A DNA stretch of 64,000 nt from Cristatella mucedo (lineage: Eukaryota; Bryozoa; Phylactolaemata; Cristatellidae), in contig WPIO01000146.1 of assembly GCA_009760855.2 (NCBI GenBank), positions 432,001-496,000 on the forward strand. The letters are read 5' to 3'. Shown one piece after another: positions 21,996-33,310 of the stretch (the stretch's first letter is position 1; each line of letters starts with the position of its first letter). A model generated the notes under the pieces. It saw nothing but the letters and a program-made list of their open reading frames with translations, made no database searches and was not told the DNA's origin. The translations under genes were made by a program, and so were the position numbers.

Positions 21996-22334
21996 TCAGG
22001 TGACTTTTGTAAGTATCGAAAACGATCCTGTGTTACTGATTATGTGATGCAGACACTTAGTTGTACTAGCTTCGATCGGATAATCAGAAGTGATGACTTC
22101 TTCTGTTACCATCTCTGCATATGCTTGGTTACTTTTCGTAGCCAAAAGTTGCATTTCGTCGTTGGGAATTGGATGATCTCCAAGTAATTTCACCAAGACT
22201 GCGGTTAGAGCATGCATAACAATATAGCTAGCTGGATACTTATCCTCATTGGCACTGACTGCTAATTGGGACAATGCCTGTTTATAGTCACCTCGTAAAG
22301 CTTCGGTGTTTTGAAATATTATATCCTAATAATC
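21996..22334 (-). CDS. Candidate exon of unknown protein
   Basis: A 100-codon open stretch on the minus strand runs from an AG-type acceptor-like site (TTATTAG, 22340-22334) to a stop near 21996. The peptide is not repeat-like and has ordinary composition: EALRGDYKQALSQLAV, KYPASYIVMHALTAVLVKLL and GDHPIPNDEMQLLATKSNQA. The first segment vaguely suggests helical repeats. I do not recognise the family. It could be part of an uncharacterised transposon or a host exon. No ATG begins the frame (the first listed codon is TTG), so if real it is an internal or terminal exon. There is no neighbouring support. Confidence 0.25.
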
Positions 22335-23890
22335 GAAGCCATCTTATTAAGCCTATGGCTTTGCAGTAGTATGGCTAAATCATACTTGGGCTTGCCTCAG
22401 CTGGTATATCGCTCCACAACCACCACAACTTCTTGACACGACGTTATCCTAAGGCTGAAAATTCCCAGTTTGATTATTCAGATTGAGAAATCTCCTCGTG
22501 AGGCGTGAGACTCAAAGCGGGAAACTGGTCGGTTTATAGAAGCTTGGCCCCCCCCAGCACACAGTGCTGGCGGTGGTGAGAGACGGCTGCAGCTCCAACG
22601 AGTCCTCAACTTGGGAGTGGAAATGAAGAAGGCATATCCTTACACCCTTCATGACAACTTGCTGCTAAAGCTGGCTGCTGGTAAAGAGTAGGTGGCCAAG
22701 TCTTGTCCCAGTCTGTGAGTGGCACTTGCCTCGATAAACGCCAGAGACTTTTAGAGATGCCCTGAAATAAAGCACATTTTCTATAGCGTAAGCATTTCTA
22801 CTAATGACTTACTAGTCCCTTAAACCTATCTTAAATCACAGGATCCCTAGATATGCTGGCCTAGATGAGACATACTGAGATTAGCTGGACTGCAGCCGGG
22901 TAATGTTTTCTCTCGGAGGTGACCTGCTAAGGCGAGTGACCTAACTGCAAGCATATACAAGGAACTCATAACAATATTGACCAGCTCGCCATGGTCTCGG
23001 ATGCCCGAACAACTGGCCAAAAGCCCAACAACTCCCAGGTAGTGGTTAGTTCGAAGCAGGTTACTGTCGTGATCTGTAGCCAGCCAACCACTTTCAGCGA
23101 CCTCAGCCCGCCATGCCTTGCACAGCTGTGGCTCCTTCGTCATGGCCATACGCAGTCTATCAAACGGGGCTTCTAACACGGCCTTCAGAAACATACTCGC
23201 CTTCGGCTGCTATGTTTCGTTACAAGCTTTCTGAAAGAGACTCACTTTCGGCTGCTATGTATCTCCTTCAGTTGAGCGAGCAGACAGACAGCTTGAGTGG
23301 CTACCAACCGCGAAATTTTATCCGGGTAGCTTGTGCATTGATTTCAGGCTGGAGGAGCACTCTAATTATATCTGCTCATATCATGGCTGGGGCAGCCCCT
23401 ACGCTATTGACATGATTGGAACACTTAACTTGCAGGCAGGCTTACAGCCATCACGGCAGGGGTTATTTGGTCATTAGTAAGAGCTGAGAGACCAAGGAAT
23501 GCTTGTCTGAAAGAAAGGCCAGCTCTCTGGGAGCGGCGGGTGCTCCAAGCAGAACGACGTTTTGAGAGTGGCCAAAATCCAGGTAAACACTGCGTTCATA
23601 GCTGGGTTTGAAGGCTACGTTTGTAGCCTAGATCCAGGGGTGGAGGCTACTTCCCGCTAATACCCACCACGCTCAGGCTAGGCTGCCTCGAGCCACGCCA
23701 CTGAGCTAGGTCAAGACGAATGTCCGTCTGCTTAAAACTCTTTATATTATCGCATTCGCTATACAAAGGAGGACTAGATAAGTTTTAAGAGGGAGGATCC
23801 TGCGCAGAGTTAACAGGCTCCAGATGACTCAGCAAGCGAGAACAAACGTGTCAGTGGCGCAGTCGGCTACCAGAGTTTCGTCGTTGCACT
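22335..23890. other. Unassigned, moderately GC-rich stretch
   Basis: A ~45-base direct repeat containing TTCGGCTGCTATGT occurs twice (about 23188-23275). A TGGCGCAGTCGGCTACC sequence (about 23855) resembles an LTR-element primer-binding site. No protein was recognised. Confidence 0.4.
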
Positions 23891-23896
23891 GACAGT

Positions 23897-24020
23897 AGTA
23901 TGTAAATGAATGTTATATTGCCTAGGGGTCGAAAATATCACTCCTCAACAACCTTTTTTCATTGGGTTGTTTTTATCGCTCAATATGAGATAATGTCAAC
24001 ATAGCATTCATTTACATACT
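23897..24020. repeat. Miniature element with 16-24 bp inverted ends
   Basis: AGTATGTAAATGAATG (23897-23912) is exactly complementary to 24005-24020. The pairing extends to about 24 bases with two mismatches. The interior holds an AACAACC/GGTTGTT hairpin. The 124-bp length and inverted ends fit a non-autonomous DNA element; no clear target-site duplication was found. Confidence 0.5.
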
Positions 24021-24560
24021 CCTCGATATAAATCATTTTGTACCTAGAGTAGGTGGAGCCGCCGACACTTTATATGTCGGGCTGGGCGTCGCCTTACCCC
24101 GGAAGAGCAAAGCCTGGGGTCAGCTCCAAGAGGCCCAAGGACCGGAACTTGGGACTGCGTGCTCGCTCTCTTTCGGCAGAAGCTGTCGACGGTTGTGGAC
24201 GTCTGCTCCCTCTATCCCAGAGTACTCAGCTAGCCGGGTCTGCGACGGCATACGCTTGTACTGGTGGGACGGATCCCTACGACGGTGTGACTGTGGAAGC
24301 CGACTGAGAACTAACACGTTTGTCCGTGCTTGAGGCGTCACCTCGCTCCCCGGTAGTTTACCATGTATAGGACCTTCCACTGTAGATCTTTACGTTTTCC
24401 CTTGTAATGCGCATGCGTGTGTATTATGTAAAGTGTTGTGTACGCGATCAATCACCCGCGAACAGCTGTTGCAGGCGGGGCCCATGTAACGACCAACAAC
24501 GGACGTAGATAGTAGGGTGGCCCTACTAGGAATTGGCAAGTGAACTAGCTAGCACCCTTG
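24021..24560. other. GC-rich stretch, possible LTR-element remnant
   Basis: An 84-codon open frame (24053-24307) has no recognised motif. The sequence GGCGGGGCCCATGTAACGACC (about 24473-24493) resembles a polypurine tract followed by an LTR start. No second copy of a putative LTR was seen, so this is unproven. Confidence 0.3.
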
Positions 24561-24869
24561 AACTCGGCCAAGATTTTAGAGAAGCTAAGGATGCAATCAA
24601 AGTTAGTTACAGACTATTACTAAATTGACTGTAAAGATTAATTTAGAGAAATTGTTTCACTATAATATAAGACATCTCAGCAGCATGATGATTTTATGAG
24701 GCAGAAAAGTGGGAAATATGCTGATCGAGCTAAGCGAATACGAGAAGAAGTTAGACTGAACAAGACTTCTACCCAAGTATCTTTTTTCTAAGGTAGATCT
24801 GGAAAACTTTTAAGGAACAAGCAATTAGAAAATAAATAAAGTTTCTGATGTTGGACATATTATGAGACT

Positions 24870-25920
24870 GCCATTCTTGGCTTTACTAAACAATTGAGGA
24901 ACGGGTCGAGAAAGGCTCCAGCTGGCATTTAGTAGGAATTATTGGTCTTTAGGCTAAGTTTAATTATTTTAGGCACGGCTGCGGAGGAAGTTACGTACCT
25001 ATGCCAGAAGGTTTAGTGAAGAAGAGTACAACTTCAAGTTTCAAAAATGAGTTAGATAATTTTGTGCTTTATGGTGGTTTTTTTATTTTTAAATTTGCGA
25101 GAAAATCGGTAATAATAAACAGCAGATTAAAATGCAATCCTATTTGAAATTTATTCTTATTTGATTCCTAAATAAGTCGAATTGTTCACAATTAATAGTG
25201 GTTTTCCTGCAACCGCATTAGGCGTTAGTGATATTGGTAGGTTAGCAGAACTATTTCATTTTAGCATGAGCGTTTTCGAATATGAAGGCAAAGGTCTGAG
25301 TCCATCATTAGTAATAGATGAAGAGAACACAAACATCTTGACCTCTTACTTTTTAGTACCAGCTAAAGGGCAAATTCTCATTACGTATTTATTATAATTT
25401 TAAATGCTTTATGTAGCAGTACATAGGGACACGGTATGCAAATAAATTTTAAAACGTATTTATCGAGATTTTATTCTCACGAACAATTTGATTGTCATTT
25501 AGAAGCACGTTAAAGAGGCAATGATAAGAAAACAAGTTAGAATACCAAGAGTTAAAGATAGACAAGACGAAGCAGGTCATCTTTGTTATTTCTGAGACTA
25601 CTCGAATACTTTACGGAGCCCTTTGATTGCATGTGCTGATTTCGAGTGCTTAGAAATAAAAAGTTTAGAAAAGTGTTTAGAAATTTTGCATAGTGTGATA
25701 AAGAGGATGAAAGTATGTCAAAGGGTGGTTTTCAAAAATGTATACCTTAATACTAGTTCTTGTGATATGATTGATTATGAAGGACATATCCGAAGCTTTA
25801 GGTTAGTTCACGAAACGAGTAGCGAGAGATATTTACTTAAAAGTTTGCTGAAAGAAGTTGATAGTACTAAGAAAGAATTTAAAATATTGTTCCTAAGCGT
25901 GAGAAATGTGATAGTAGTAA
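24870..25920 (+). pseudogene. Polinton/Maverick DNA polymerase B, N-terminal part
   Basis: This is the first of three consecutive pieces of a protein-primed family B DNA polymerase, the replicase of Polinton/Maverick elements. In order it shows IEERVEKGSSWHL (24893-24931, compare the family's E-x-G-S-G-W block), GGSYVPMPEGLVK (about 24980-25020), a segment with LAELFHFSMSVFEYEGKGLS (25227-25310), RFYSHEQFDCHL (about 25467-25502, compare the C-L-x-H-F-x-S block) and ACADFECLE (25632-25658), the exonuclease-domain motif usually written YADFEC. Stops and frameshifts lie between blocks. The gene continues at 27569 after LINE insertions. AT-rich codon use differs from the flanking LINEs. Confidence 0.8.
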
Positions 25921-26075
25921 AACTCTGCAGTGCTTCCCACTTTAATTTTGTTGCATGAGATGAAGTCTGTCGCCACCGAATGATCACCGAATTCGCATAG
26001 GCTGTGAGTGTGCTACAGAATACTCTCCTGCATAACACCCACATACCGTTTGTGGAGTTACAGATGGACATAAAT
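25921..26075 (+). mobile_element. LINE family B 3' end inserted in Polinton
   Basis: GTTGCATGAGATGAAGTCTG, GAATTCGCATAGGCTGTGAG and ACTCTCCTGCATAACACCCA follow the family B 3' UTR order. The copy is extremely 5'-truncated and lies between two Polinton polymerase pieces. Confidence 0.8.
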
Positions 26076-26254
26076 GATAATTATTTGCCTCCTTTCCTTC
26101 CTGCATTGGGGCAGTGACCTGGGCCTGTACAGGGCATGGGAGCACGATGGAGGCGTGACAATGAGCAAAGCCCCCCCCCCAAGCGAGTTGTTGCATTGTC
26201 GACGACGGCTGTATCGTATCTTACACAAGCAATGCAAGCGAACGAGCGTACCTA
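26076..26254. other. Short unassigned stretch with poly-C run
   Basis: It contains a run of ten C (26171-26180) and no recognised motif. It lies between the family B tail and the family A copy. Confidence 0.4.
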
Positions 26255-27567
26255 CTAGCCCGGGCATCACTGGCACTTTTCTGCAGTGGTTCAGGTCCTA
26301 TCTCAGTGGGAGACTCCAGAGTATTGACGTCAATGTACAGAGATCATCTGAGGTATCTCTGAGGTATGATGTACCTCGGGGCTCCGTGCTAGGTCCGGTT
26401 CTTTTCACCATGTATTCTCTCCCTCTTGCTGATGACATTGCCAAGCACAACCTAGGCTTTCACTTCTATGCGGATGACACTCAGTTGTACCTTTGCTTTG
26501 ATCCCTAACAGCCTACGAGCACCACAAATTCTCTCAACTCACTTGCTGCATGCATTGATGACGTCTGCTCATGGATGGCAGCAAATTTTTTAAGACTAAA
26601 CGATGATAAAACTAACCGACTAGTTATGGGCAAACTCAGTGTGATTCCGAGATTGGAAAGGCTCACTCACAAAATTGGCTCTGCCAGCATATCTCTTGTT
26701 GAATCAGCTCAAAATCTAGGTGTCATGTTACAGAGCAGCCTTTCGTTGAACGACCGTATCAGCTGCACAGTCGAGTCTGCCTATTTTCAGCTTCCTTGCA
26801 TTGCCGGAATTCGGGCTTGTTTGGATGAGGATACCACATCTGGATTGGTCCATGCATTCGTGACATGCCGTCTCAACTTCTGCAACTCGCTGCTTGCTGG
26901 CCTACCGGCATGTGCGATCAGGCGATTGCAGCTGGTGTGGAACTCGGCAACTAGGCTTGTCTGTCGTGAGCGTCTCGGTTTCCACATTACTCCTCTTCTC
27001 GCCGACCTGCACTGGCTGCCAGTCAAGCAACGGATTGACTTCAAGATTTTGTCGCTCACTTTTGGGTCCCTACATTCTGTGGCTCCAGCCCATCACTCCG
27101 ACATACTCGACCATCAGGCCAAGCGTCGTACCACCTGCTTTTTGGAATCCAATAGTCTAAAAGTACCTTGTGCAAACCTTAAATCCATTGGAGATCGTGC
27201 ATTTGGTTCGAATGCTCCCAGGGCCTGGAACACCCTCCCGACCTGTGTCAGAGCATCCCCTGACCTGACCACATTTAAAAGGAACTTAAAACCACATATA
27301 TTTAGGACACCATTTAGTGGGTCCCTGTGATTCGTCCTTCGTGTGCTGATGTGTGCTGACACTGTGCATGCTGCCACTGACCGCATTTGCATGCTGACCC
27401 TGTGCATATCACTTCTAACCACGTTATCAATTTCGTTTGTTTTTCAAGTCGGATTTTACTTACCATTCAATTGCATTTCTCTTTGCAGCAAATGTAAAGC
27501 GTCTAGAAAGAGATTAAGTTCTCTGATGGCGCTTTTTCAAGTGCATTTTTAATATTGTTATTATTAA
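26255..27567 (+). mobile_element. LINE family A copy, best-preserved RT C-terminal half
   Basis: The 5'-truncated copy starts in the RT at GITGTFLQWFRSYLSGRL and keeps a single reading frame to 27330, broken only by one stop at 26506-26508. The 3' UTR with duplicated TGCTGAC blocks, the hairpin (AAAGCGTC with GGCGCTTT) and a weak ATT tail follow. It sits in the middle of the Polinton polymerase gene, so it inserted after that element. Confidence 0.9.
26261..27333 (+). pseudogene. Family A reverse transcriptase, palm to C-terminus
   Basis: This is the LINE reverse transcriptase that copies element RNA at a nicked target. Visible blocks are DVPRGSVLGPVLFTMYSLPL (26367-26425, RT block B; R replaces the usual Q), GFHFYADDTQLYLCFDP (26454-26505, with the catalytic YADD), FLRLNDDKTNRLVMGK (26587-26633) and a thumb region with [16 protein letters not shown] (about 27000-27045). 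The C-terminal segment has APRAWNTLPTCVRASPDLTT (27212-27270), as in L2/CR1-group LINEs. One in-frame TAA at 26506 separates the YADD part from the rest. The endonuclease is absent through 5' truncation. Confidence 0.9.
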
Positions 27568-27568
27568 A

Positions 27569-27895
27569 ATGTCGAAAGAAGATCGTCGCAATTTCGAATC
27601 AGCTACTACCTGTTACATTTGTAATTTAGACTTGGAAAAGATAAAGTACTCGATCATTGTCTTCTTACAGGAAGCATCTTGGTGTAGTGCACACACACGG
27701 TAATTTAAATGTAATGCTATCTGCATGTAATTTTAAGCTACCAGTGTTTACTCATAACTTAAAGGGTTTTAAATTAGATTTATTAGTGTAGGAGTTCCAA
27801 GATTTAAAATTAAAAAAGGAACTGATAGCGAAAAAAATGGAGAAGTGTATAAGTGCTGATATTGGATCTTTTAGTTTTAGAGATATTAATATGAC
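27569..27895 (+). pseudogene. Polinton/Maverick DNA polymerase B, middle part
   Basis: It continues the gene interrupted at about 25920. MSKEDRRNFESATTCYICNL (27569-27628) matches the family's M-T-x-E-D-E-x-x-F-x-x-A-T-x-C-H-I-C block, including a C-x-x-C pair. Downstream, in shifted frames, come a D-H-C-L-L-T-G segment (about 27652-27672) equivalent to the conserved DHCHLTGKYRG block, FKLPVFTHNLKGF (27733-27771, compare the P-V-x-F-H-N-L-S-G-Y exonuclease block) and EKCISADIGSFSFRDIN (about 27841-27891). At least two frameshifts and a stop are present. It breaks off at the family A insertion at 27896. Confidence 0.85.
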
Positions 27896-28427
27896 AGCCA
27901 TAAGAACAATGATGTGCTTGATAAAGTGCCCACACAGAACTCAATCTCTTTCTAGGATTTATAAATTTGCTGCAAATTAAATATGATCGAATGGTGAGTG
28001 GTATCATGCTGGATTAATAACATACACAACCAGGTTAAGGGTGACATGCACAGGGCCTGCATGCAAGTGTGGTTAGTGGCAGTATACACAGTGTCAGTAC
28101 ATCGAGCAAATAAAGGATGGATTACAGGGACCCACTAAATGCTGTCAGATATAGGTATATTTTCAATTTCTTTTTAAATATGGTCAAGTCAGGGGATGTC
28201 GTGGTGGATGTCAGGTGTTAGTTCCAGTCTTTCGGAGCATACTAACTAAAACCACGGACTCCGAAGCATTTGAATTCTGCAGGAGGTATATATATATAGG
28301 CATCGACTCCAAAAAGCTGGCAGTACGAAGCTTAAACCTGGTGAGTCAGTGGATCTGATAAGTAGCCTGGAGCCGAAGAATAAAGGCACAAAAAATAAGC
28401 AAAAAAATCTGAAACATGATCTGTTGA
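27896..28427 (-). mobile_element. LINE family A 3' end, minus strand (first of three)
   Basis: On the minus strand the hairpin end lies next to AATGATGTGCTTGATAAAG, with the 3' UTR up to about 28130 and degraded C-terminal RT codons to about 28420. It is older-looking than its neighbour at 28428. Confidence 0.8.
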
Positions 28428-30107
28428 TAATATTAATAATAATAATAATGCATATGATAAAGTACCCTCAGAGAACTTAATCTATTTCTAGGCACTTTGC
28501 ATTTTCTGCAAAGAGATATGCAATTGAATGGTAAGTTAAATCATGCTTGAAAAACAAACAAACTGAATGTTATGGTTAGGGCCAACATGAAAAGGGTCAG
28601 CATGCAAATGTGGTTAGTGGTAGCATGCACAGTGTCAGCACACATAAGCACACGAAGGACGAATCAAAGGGACCCACTAAATGCTGTCCTAATTAGGTTT
28701 GTTTTTAAGTTCCTTTTAAGTGTGGTCAGGTCAGGGATATTCTGACTCAGGTCGGGAGGGAGTTCCAATATTTAGGAACATACGCTCTAAATGCATGGTC
28801 TCCAAAGGATTGATGATTTGAACGAGGTATTTGTAGACTGTTGGATTCCGAAAAGCAGGTGGTACGACGCTTGGCCTGATGGGGTAGTATGTCGGAGAGA
28901 TAGGCTGGAGCCATAGAATGAAGGGACCTAAAAGTGAGCGACAAAACCTTGAAGTCAATCCGTTGCTTGGCTGGTAGCCAGTGCAGGTCGGCGAGAAGTG
29001 GAGTAACGTGGCAACTGTGTCGCTCACGACATACAAGTCTAGCTGCAGAGTTTTGCACCTGGTGCAATCGCCTGATCGCACATGCTGGTAGGCCAGTGAG
29101 CAGTGAGTTGCAGAAAACGAAACGGCATGTCACGAATGCATGGACAAACTTGGACGTGGTATCCTTATCTAAACAAGCCCGTATTGTAGCAATGTTATGA
29201 AGTTAAAAATAGGCAGATTTGACTGTGCAGCTGATATGGTCGTCTAACGAGAGGTCCCTTTGGAATATGACACCTAGATTTCGAGCTGATTCGACAGGAG
29301 ATATGCTGGCAGAGCCAATTTTGAGAGACAGCCTTTCCAGTCTCTGAATAACACTGGGTTTGCCCATAACTAGTAAGTTAGTTTTATCATCGTTTAGTTA
29401 CAGAAAATTTGCTGCCATCCATGTGCGGATGTCGTCAATGCAGGCAGCAAGTGAGATGAGAGAATTTGAGGTGCTCGCAGGCTGGGAGGGATCAAAGCAA
29501 AGGTACAACTGAGTGTCATCCGCATAGAAGTGAAAGCCTAGATTGTGCTTGACAATCACATCAGCAAGAGGGACAGTATAAACCGTTAAACGAACCGGAC
29601 CTAGCACAGAGCCCTGTGGTACTCTATATTTTAGATGTACCTCAGATAACCCTTGTTCATTCATGTCGATACTCAGGAGTCTCCACTGAGAAAGGACTTG
29701 AACCATTGCACAGCAGAGCTAGTGATGCCCAGGCAAGATGCGAGGCGCACTAGAAGAACTTTATGATCGATGGTATCAAAAGCTGCCGAAAGATCGAGCA
29801 AAACAAGCAGAGACACTCTACTCATGTCTGCATTCCTTAGTAGGTCGTTGTATACCCTTAGCAAGGCTGACTCTGTGGAGTGATTCGGTCTAAGGCCAGA
29901 CTGGAACTTACTAGCAAGGTATGAGCTTTCAATATATGAGTTCAGTTGGTCCTCCACGACCTGTTCCAGTGTCTTTGATAGGAATGGTAGAGGGAGACTG
30001 GGCGGTAGTTGCTTAAGTTATCTTAGCATACTGTCGATATCTTGACAAGTGGCCTGACTACAGCTTTTTTAAAGGTGGTAGGACATGACCTGATGCTAAT
30101 GACATAT
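28428..30107 (-). mobile_element. LINE family A copy with most of the RT, minus strand
   Basis: From the (ATT)n tail at 28430-28450 the minus strand gives the 3' UTR, the C-terminal block (FGDHAFRAYVPKYWNSLPT, 28803-28747), the thumb region ([16 protein letters not shown]), YADDTQLYLCFDPSQP (about 29535-29488), [11 protein letters not shown] (29631-29600), LLDLSAAFDTIDHKVLL (29804-29754) and GLRPNHSTESALLRVYNDLL (about 29895-29840). The 5' end near 30107 falls in the S-G-H-V-P region. Frames change several times. It is one of the longest family A copies here. Confidence 0.9.
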
Positions 30108-30790
30108 CGCCTGCCTGGGAGCCAGTGCTGATCAGTGAGAAGTAGTGTGATGTGGTAAATGCGATGCTCACGGCAGGCAAGCGTAGTTGCAGAGTTTAGC
30201 ACCAGCTGTAAATGCCTGATTGCTCATGCCAGTAGACCAGCAAGCATTGATTTATAGAAGTCGAGACGGGATATTAAAAATGCATAGACCAACTTAAATT
30301 TGATGTCCCTAGCTAAACAAGCCCTAATTTTTGTAACGTCATGTAGCTGAAAGTAGGCTGACTTGATTGTGGAGCTGCTGTGTCGTCTAGCGAATGGTCC
30401 CTTAGTAACACGACATTTGATTTTGTGTAGATTTAACATAAGATGTTGTCAGAGCTGATTTTGAGTGCTAGCTTTTCCACTTTCTGAATCATATTTGGTT
30501 TGCCCACAACTTGTAAGTTGGTTTAACCATCGTTCAATTAAAGAAAACCAGCTTACAGCCTTGTAATAATATCGTCACTACATGCTGCAAGGGAGAGAGC
30601 GTTCGACGTGCTCTAGGGCTGTGAGAGATCGAAGCGATGGCACAACTTATTGTCATCCACATAACAGTGAAAGCCTAGATCTTGCTTGGAAATCACGTCG
30701 GCAAATGGAAGAATATAAACCATGAAAATTACCGGACAAAGCACGGAACCCTGAGGTAATCCACATTTCAGGGGTACCTTGGATGATCTT
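30108..30790 (-). mobile_element. LINE family A RT fragment, minus strand (third of three)
   Basis: The segment covers the RT from the G-S-V-L-G-P region (near 30770) to the thumb (near 30110) and lacks the 3' UTR. It is more diverged than the copy at 28428. It ends at the resumption of Polinton coding sequence. Confidence 0.75.
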
Positions 30791-30829
30791 CTTTACAATG
30801 CCTTAAGGACTGATTAGCTGAGCAAGCAA

Positions 30830-31203
30830 TTTAATTTGTAAAAAAATTCAGAAATAACTTAGAAGTAATACTTTTCAATGTTAGTGACGTAGAGTTTAAA
30901 CTTTTAACAGAGACAGGAATGTTTCCTTGTGAGTATGGTGATCCGTTTTCAAAGTTGGAAGACAAAACAATATCTAATAAAAAGTGTTTTTATTGTACAA
31001 TGAACGATGAGACTATTAATGATGAGGATGATGAACGAGCAAAGAGTGTGTGGGACTTTACGATAGAGATTTGTCCAAGGGAAGAGTACACTTTAGGTAA
31101 GTACAGGGATAACTATCCTGCTCTGGATGTTATACAGTTAGTTGATGTTCCAAAATTATGGGCGTTTGTCGAAAGAATTGTTCTAGATTCCACTAATTTT
31201 TAA
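30830..31203 (+). pseudogene. Polinton/Maverick DNA polymerase B, third part
   Basis: This is the next stretch of the same polymerase. The frame reads through FKLLTETGMFPCEYGDPFSK (about 30897-30956, compare F-x-L-L-T-x-K-G-x-F-P-Y-E-Y), CFYCTMNDETINDEDDERAK (30982-31041, compare A-F-Y-S-S-L-T-x-x-x-I-S-D-E-D-Y-x-H-A) and YRDNYPALDVIQLVDV (31102-31149, equivalent to Y-H-D-L-Y-L-K-T-D-V-L-L-L-A-D-V). The last block, with Asp in LDV, is a conserved exonuclease-side motif. The frame is open for about 105 codons after one stop near 30833. The polymerase palm motifs are not found further on, so the gene is cut after 31203. Confidence 0.88.
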
Positions 31204-31589
31204 AATTCTCTCGTATTAAAGACTACTATAGGTCAGACCAATCGATCCTTGCAAAAGCCAAGTACAGCTTCTATAAAAAAAAATTGTATCACAGGAGCTC
31301 AATACAAAAGTGCTGATGTCGACGATCAACCATCTCCTCGACCACTACCAGGTTAGCTCCTTACCTAGTGATCACTGAGATGATCTAGGAGATGGCTTCT
31401 CGAGCTTCTGTCCAGAACATTGACACGATAAGGGATTCATTCCATCACTACGATGGCAGCTTCTCCACGAGAACGCTATCCATCAATTCCTTGCAGCATC
31501 TCAAGATCTACTTTCTATCAGGTCACTAGTTACATCGTCCTGAAGTTCACAGTACAATCAATGAATACAACAAGTCTTTTGGACACTAT
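31204..31589. other. Unassigned stretch after the Polinton fragment
   Basis: It may be further Polinton sequence or the 5' side of the following family A copy. No conserved block was recognised in any frame. Confidence 0.35.
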
Positions 31590-33310
31590 TGCCACGGCCC
31601 GCATTGCTTTGCATTAATCTGGTGCTGCCATGCATAAATATTACCATTGATATCTCCTTTGCGTCAGGTCATGTCCCATCACCTTTAAAAAGCTGTACAG
31701 CCCACTACTCAACAAAGAGACACTAGACCAAGACAACTTGAGCAACTACCTTCCAGTCTCCCTTCTACCAGTCCAATAAAAGACAATGAAACGAGTCGTG
31801 GCAGACGAGCAGAACCCGTAAACTGAAACTTCAAACGTTGCTTGTAAGTTCCAGTCCGGCTTTAGAGCAAATCACTCAACAAAGTCAGCATTGCTTAGGT
31901 GTACTACGACCTATGTAGGAATGCAGACATAAGTAGAGTATCTCTGCTTGTTTTGCTTGATCTTTCGGCTGCTTTAGTTACCATTTGACACCAACTTCTT
32001 TTTAAGCACCTCACCTCTCGCCTGGGCATCACTGGCACTGCTCTGCAGTGGTTCAGGTCCTATCTCAGTGGGAGACTCCAGAGTATTGACGTGAATAGAC
32101 AACGACCATCTGAAGTACCTCTGAAATATGGAGTATCTCAGGGCTCCGTGATAGGTCCCGTTCTTTTGACAGTTTATACTCTCCCTCTTGCTGATGGGAT
32201 TGCCAAGCAAAATCTAGATTTTCACTTCTATGCGGATGACACTCAATCGTACCTTTCCTTTGATCCCTCCCAGCCTTCGGGCACCTCAAATTCGGTCACC
32301 ACACTTGCTGCATGCATTGATGACATCCGCACATTGATGGCAGCAAATTTTCTACAACTAAACGATGATAAAACTAACCGACTAGTTATGGGCAAACCCA
32401 GTGTGATTCCGAGATTGGAAACGCTGACTCTCAAAATTGGCTCTGCCAGCATTTCTCCCGTCGAATCAGCTCAAAAGCTAGGCGTGATATTCTAAATCGA
32501 CCTCTCATTAGACTACCAAATAGGCTCCACGGTCAATTCCGCCTATTTTCAGCTTCACAAAATTGCTAAAATTCGGGCTTGTTTAGATAAGGATACCAAG
32601 TCCAAGTTGGTCCATGCATTCGTGACATCCCGTCACGACTTCTGCAACTCACTACTTACTGGCCTACCAGCATGTGCGATCAGGCAATTGCAGCTGGTGC
32701 AAAACTCTGCAGCTAGGCTTGTCTGTCGTGAGCGTAGCAGTTGCCACATTACTCCACTTCTCGCAGACCTGCACTGGCTACCAGTCAAGCAACGGATTGA
32801 CTTCAAGGTTTTGTCGCTCACTTTTAGGTTCCTTCATTCTATGGCTCCAGCCTATCTCTCAGATATACTACCCCATCAGGCCATGCATCGTACCACCCGC
32901 TTTTTGGAATCTAACATTCAACAAATACCTCGTACAAATCATCCATTCTTTGGAGACCGTGCATTTAGTGCTTATGCTCCTAAAGATTGGAACTCCCTCC
33001 CGACCTGCGTCAGAACATCCCCTGACCTGACCACACTTAAAAGGAACTTAAAAACACATCTAATTAGGACAGCATTTAGTGGGTCCCTGTGATTTGTCCT
33101 TCGTATGCTTATGAGTGCTGACTGTGCATGCTGCCACTAACCACATTTGCATGCTGACCCTGTGCATGTTATCCCTAACATATCATTCATTTTTTTTGTT
33201 TTTCAAGCATGATTTTACTTACCATTCCATTGCATATCTCTTTGGAGAAAATTAAAAGTGCCTAGAAATAGACTAAGTTCTCTGAGGGCACTATAGCTTT
33301 GCATTTGCCA
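31590..33310 (+). mobile_element. LINE family A copy, long, plus strand
   Basis: The copy begins in the LDPIP-LLRCIDLLLPC region (about 31595) and runs to the hairpin near 33250-33295; the tail is short. RT landmarks are KYGVSQGSVIGPVLLTVYTL (32128-32187), FHFYADDTQSYLSFDPSQP (32220-32277), LQLNDDKTNRLVMGKPS (about 32354-32404), [17 protein letters not shown] (32758-32808) and APKDWNSLPTCVRTSPDLTT. Frames 32091-32495 and 32607-33092 are open; the 5' third has many stops. Confidence 0.9.

Noticed and set aside
22847-23194. 115-codon minus-strand frame
   Set aside because: No family resemblance, no supporting signals, and an overlapping frame on the plus strand is almost as long in places.
23855-24493. 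TGGCGCAGTCGG (primer-binding-like) and GGCGGGGCCCATGTAACG (polypurine tract plus LTR-start-like) as ends of a second LTR element
   Set aside because: No repeated LTR sequence, gag or pol motif was found between or around them, and each motif is short enough to occur by chance.
31204-31589. Continuation of the Polinton polymerase palm domain
   Set aside because: No conserved palm motif (for example the D-x-N-S-x-Y-P or D-T-D-S types) could be found in any frame.
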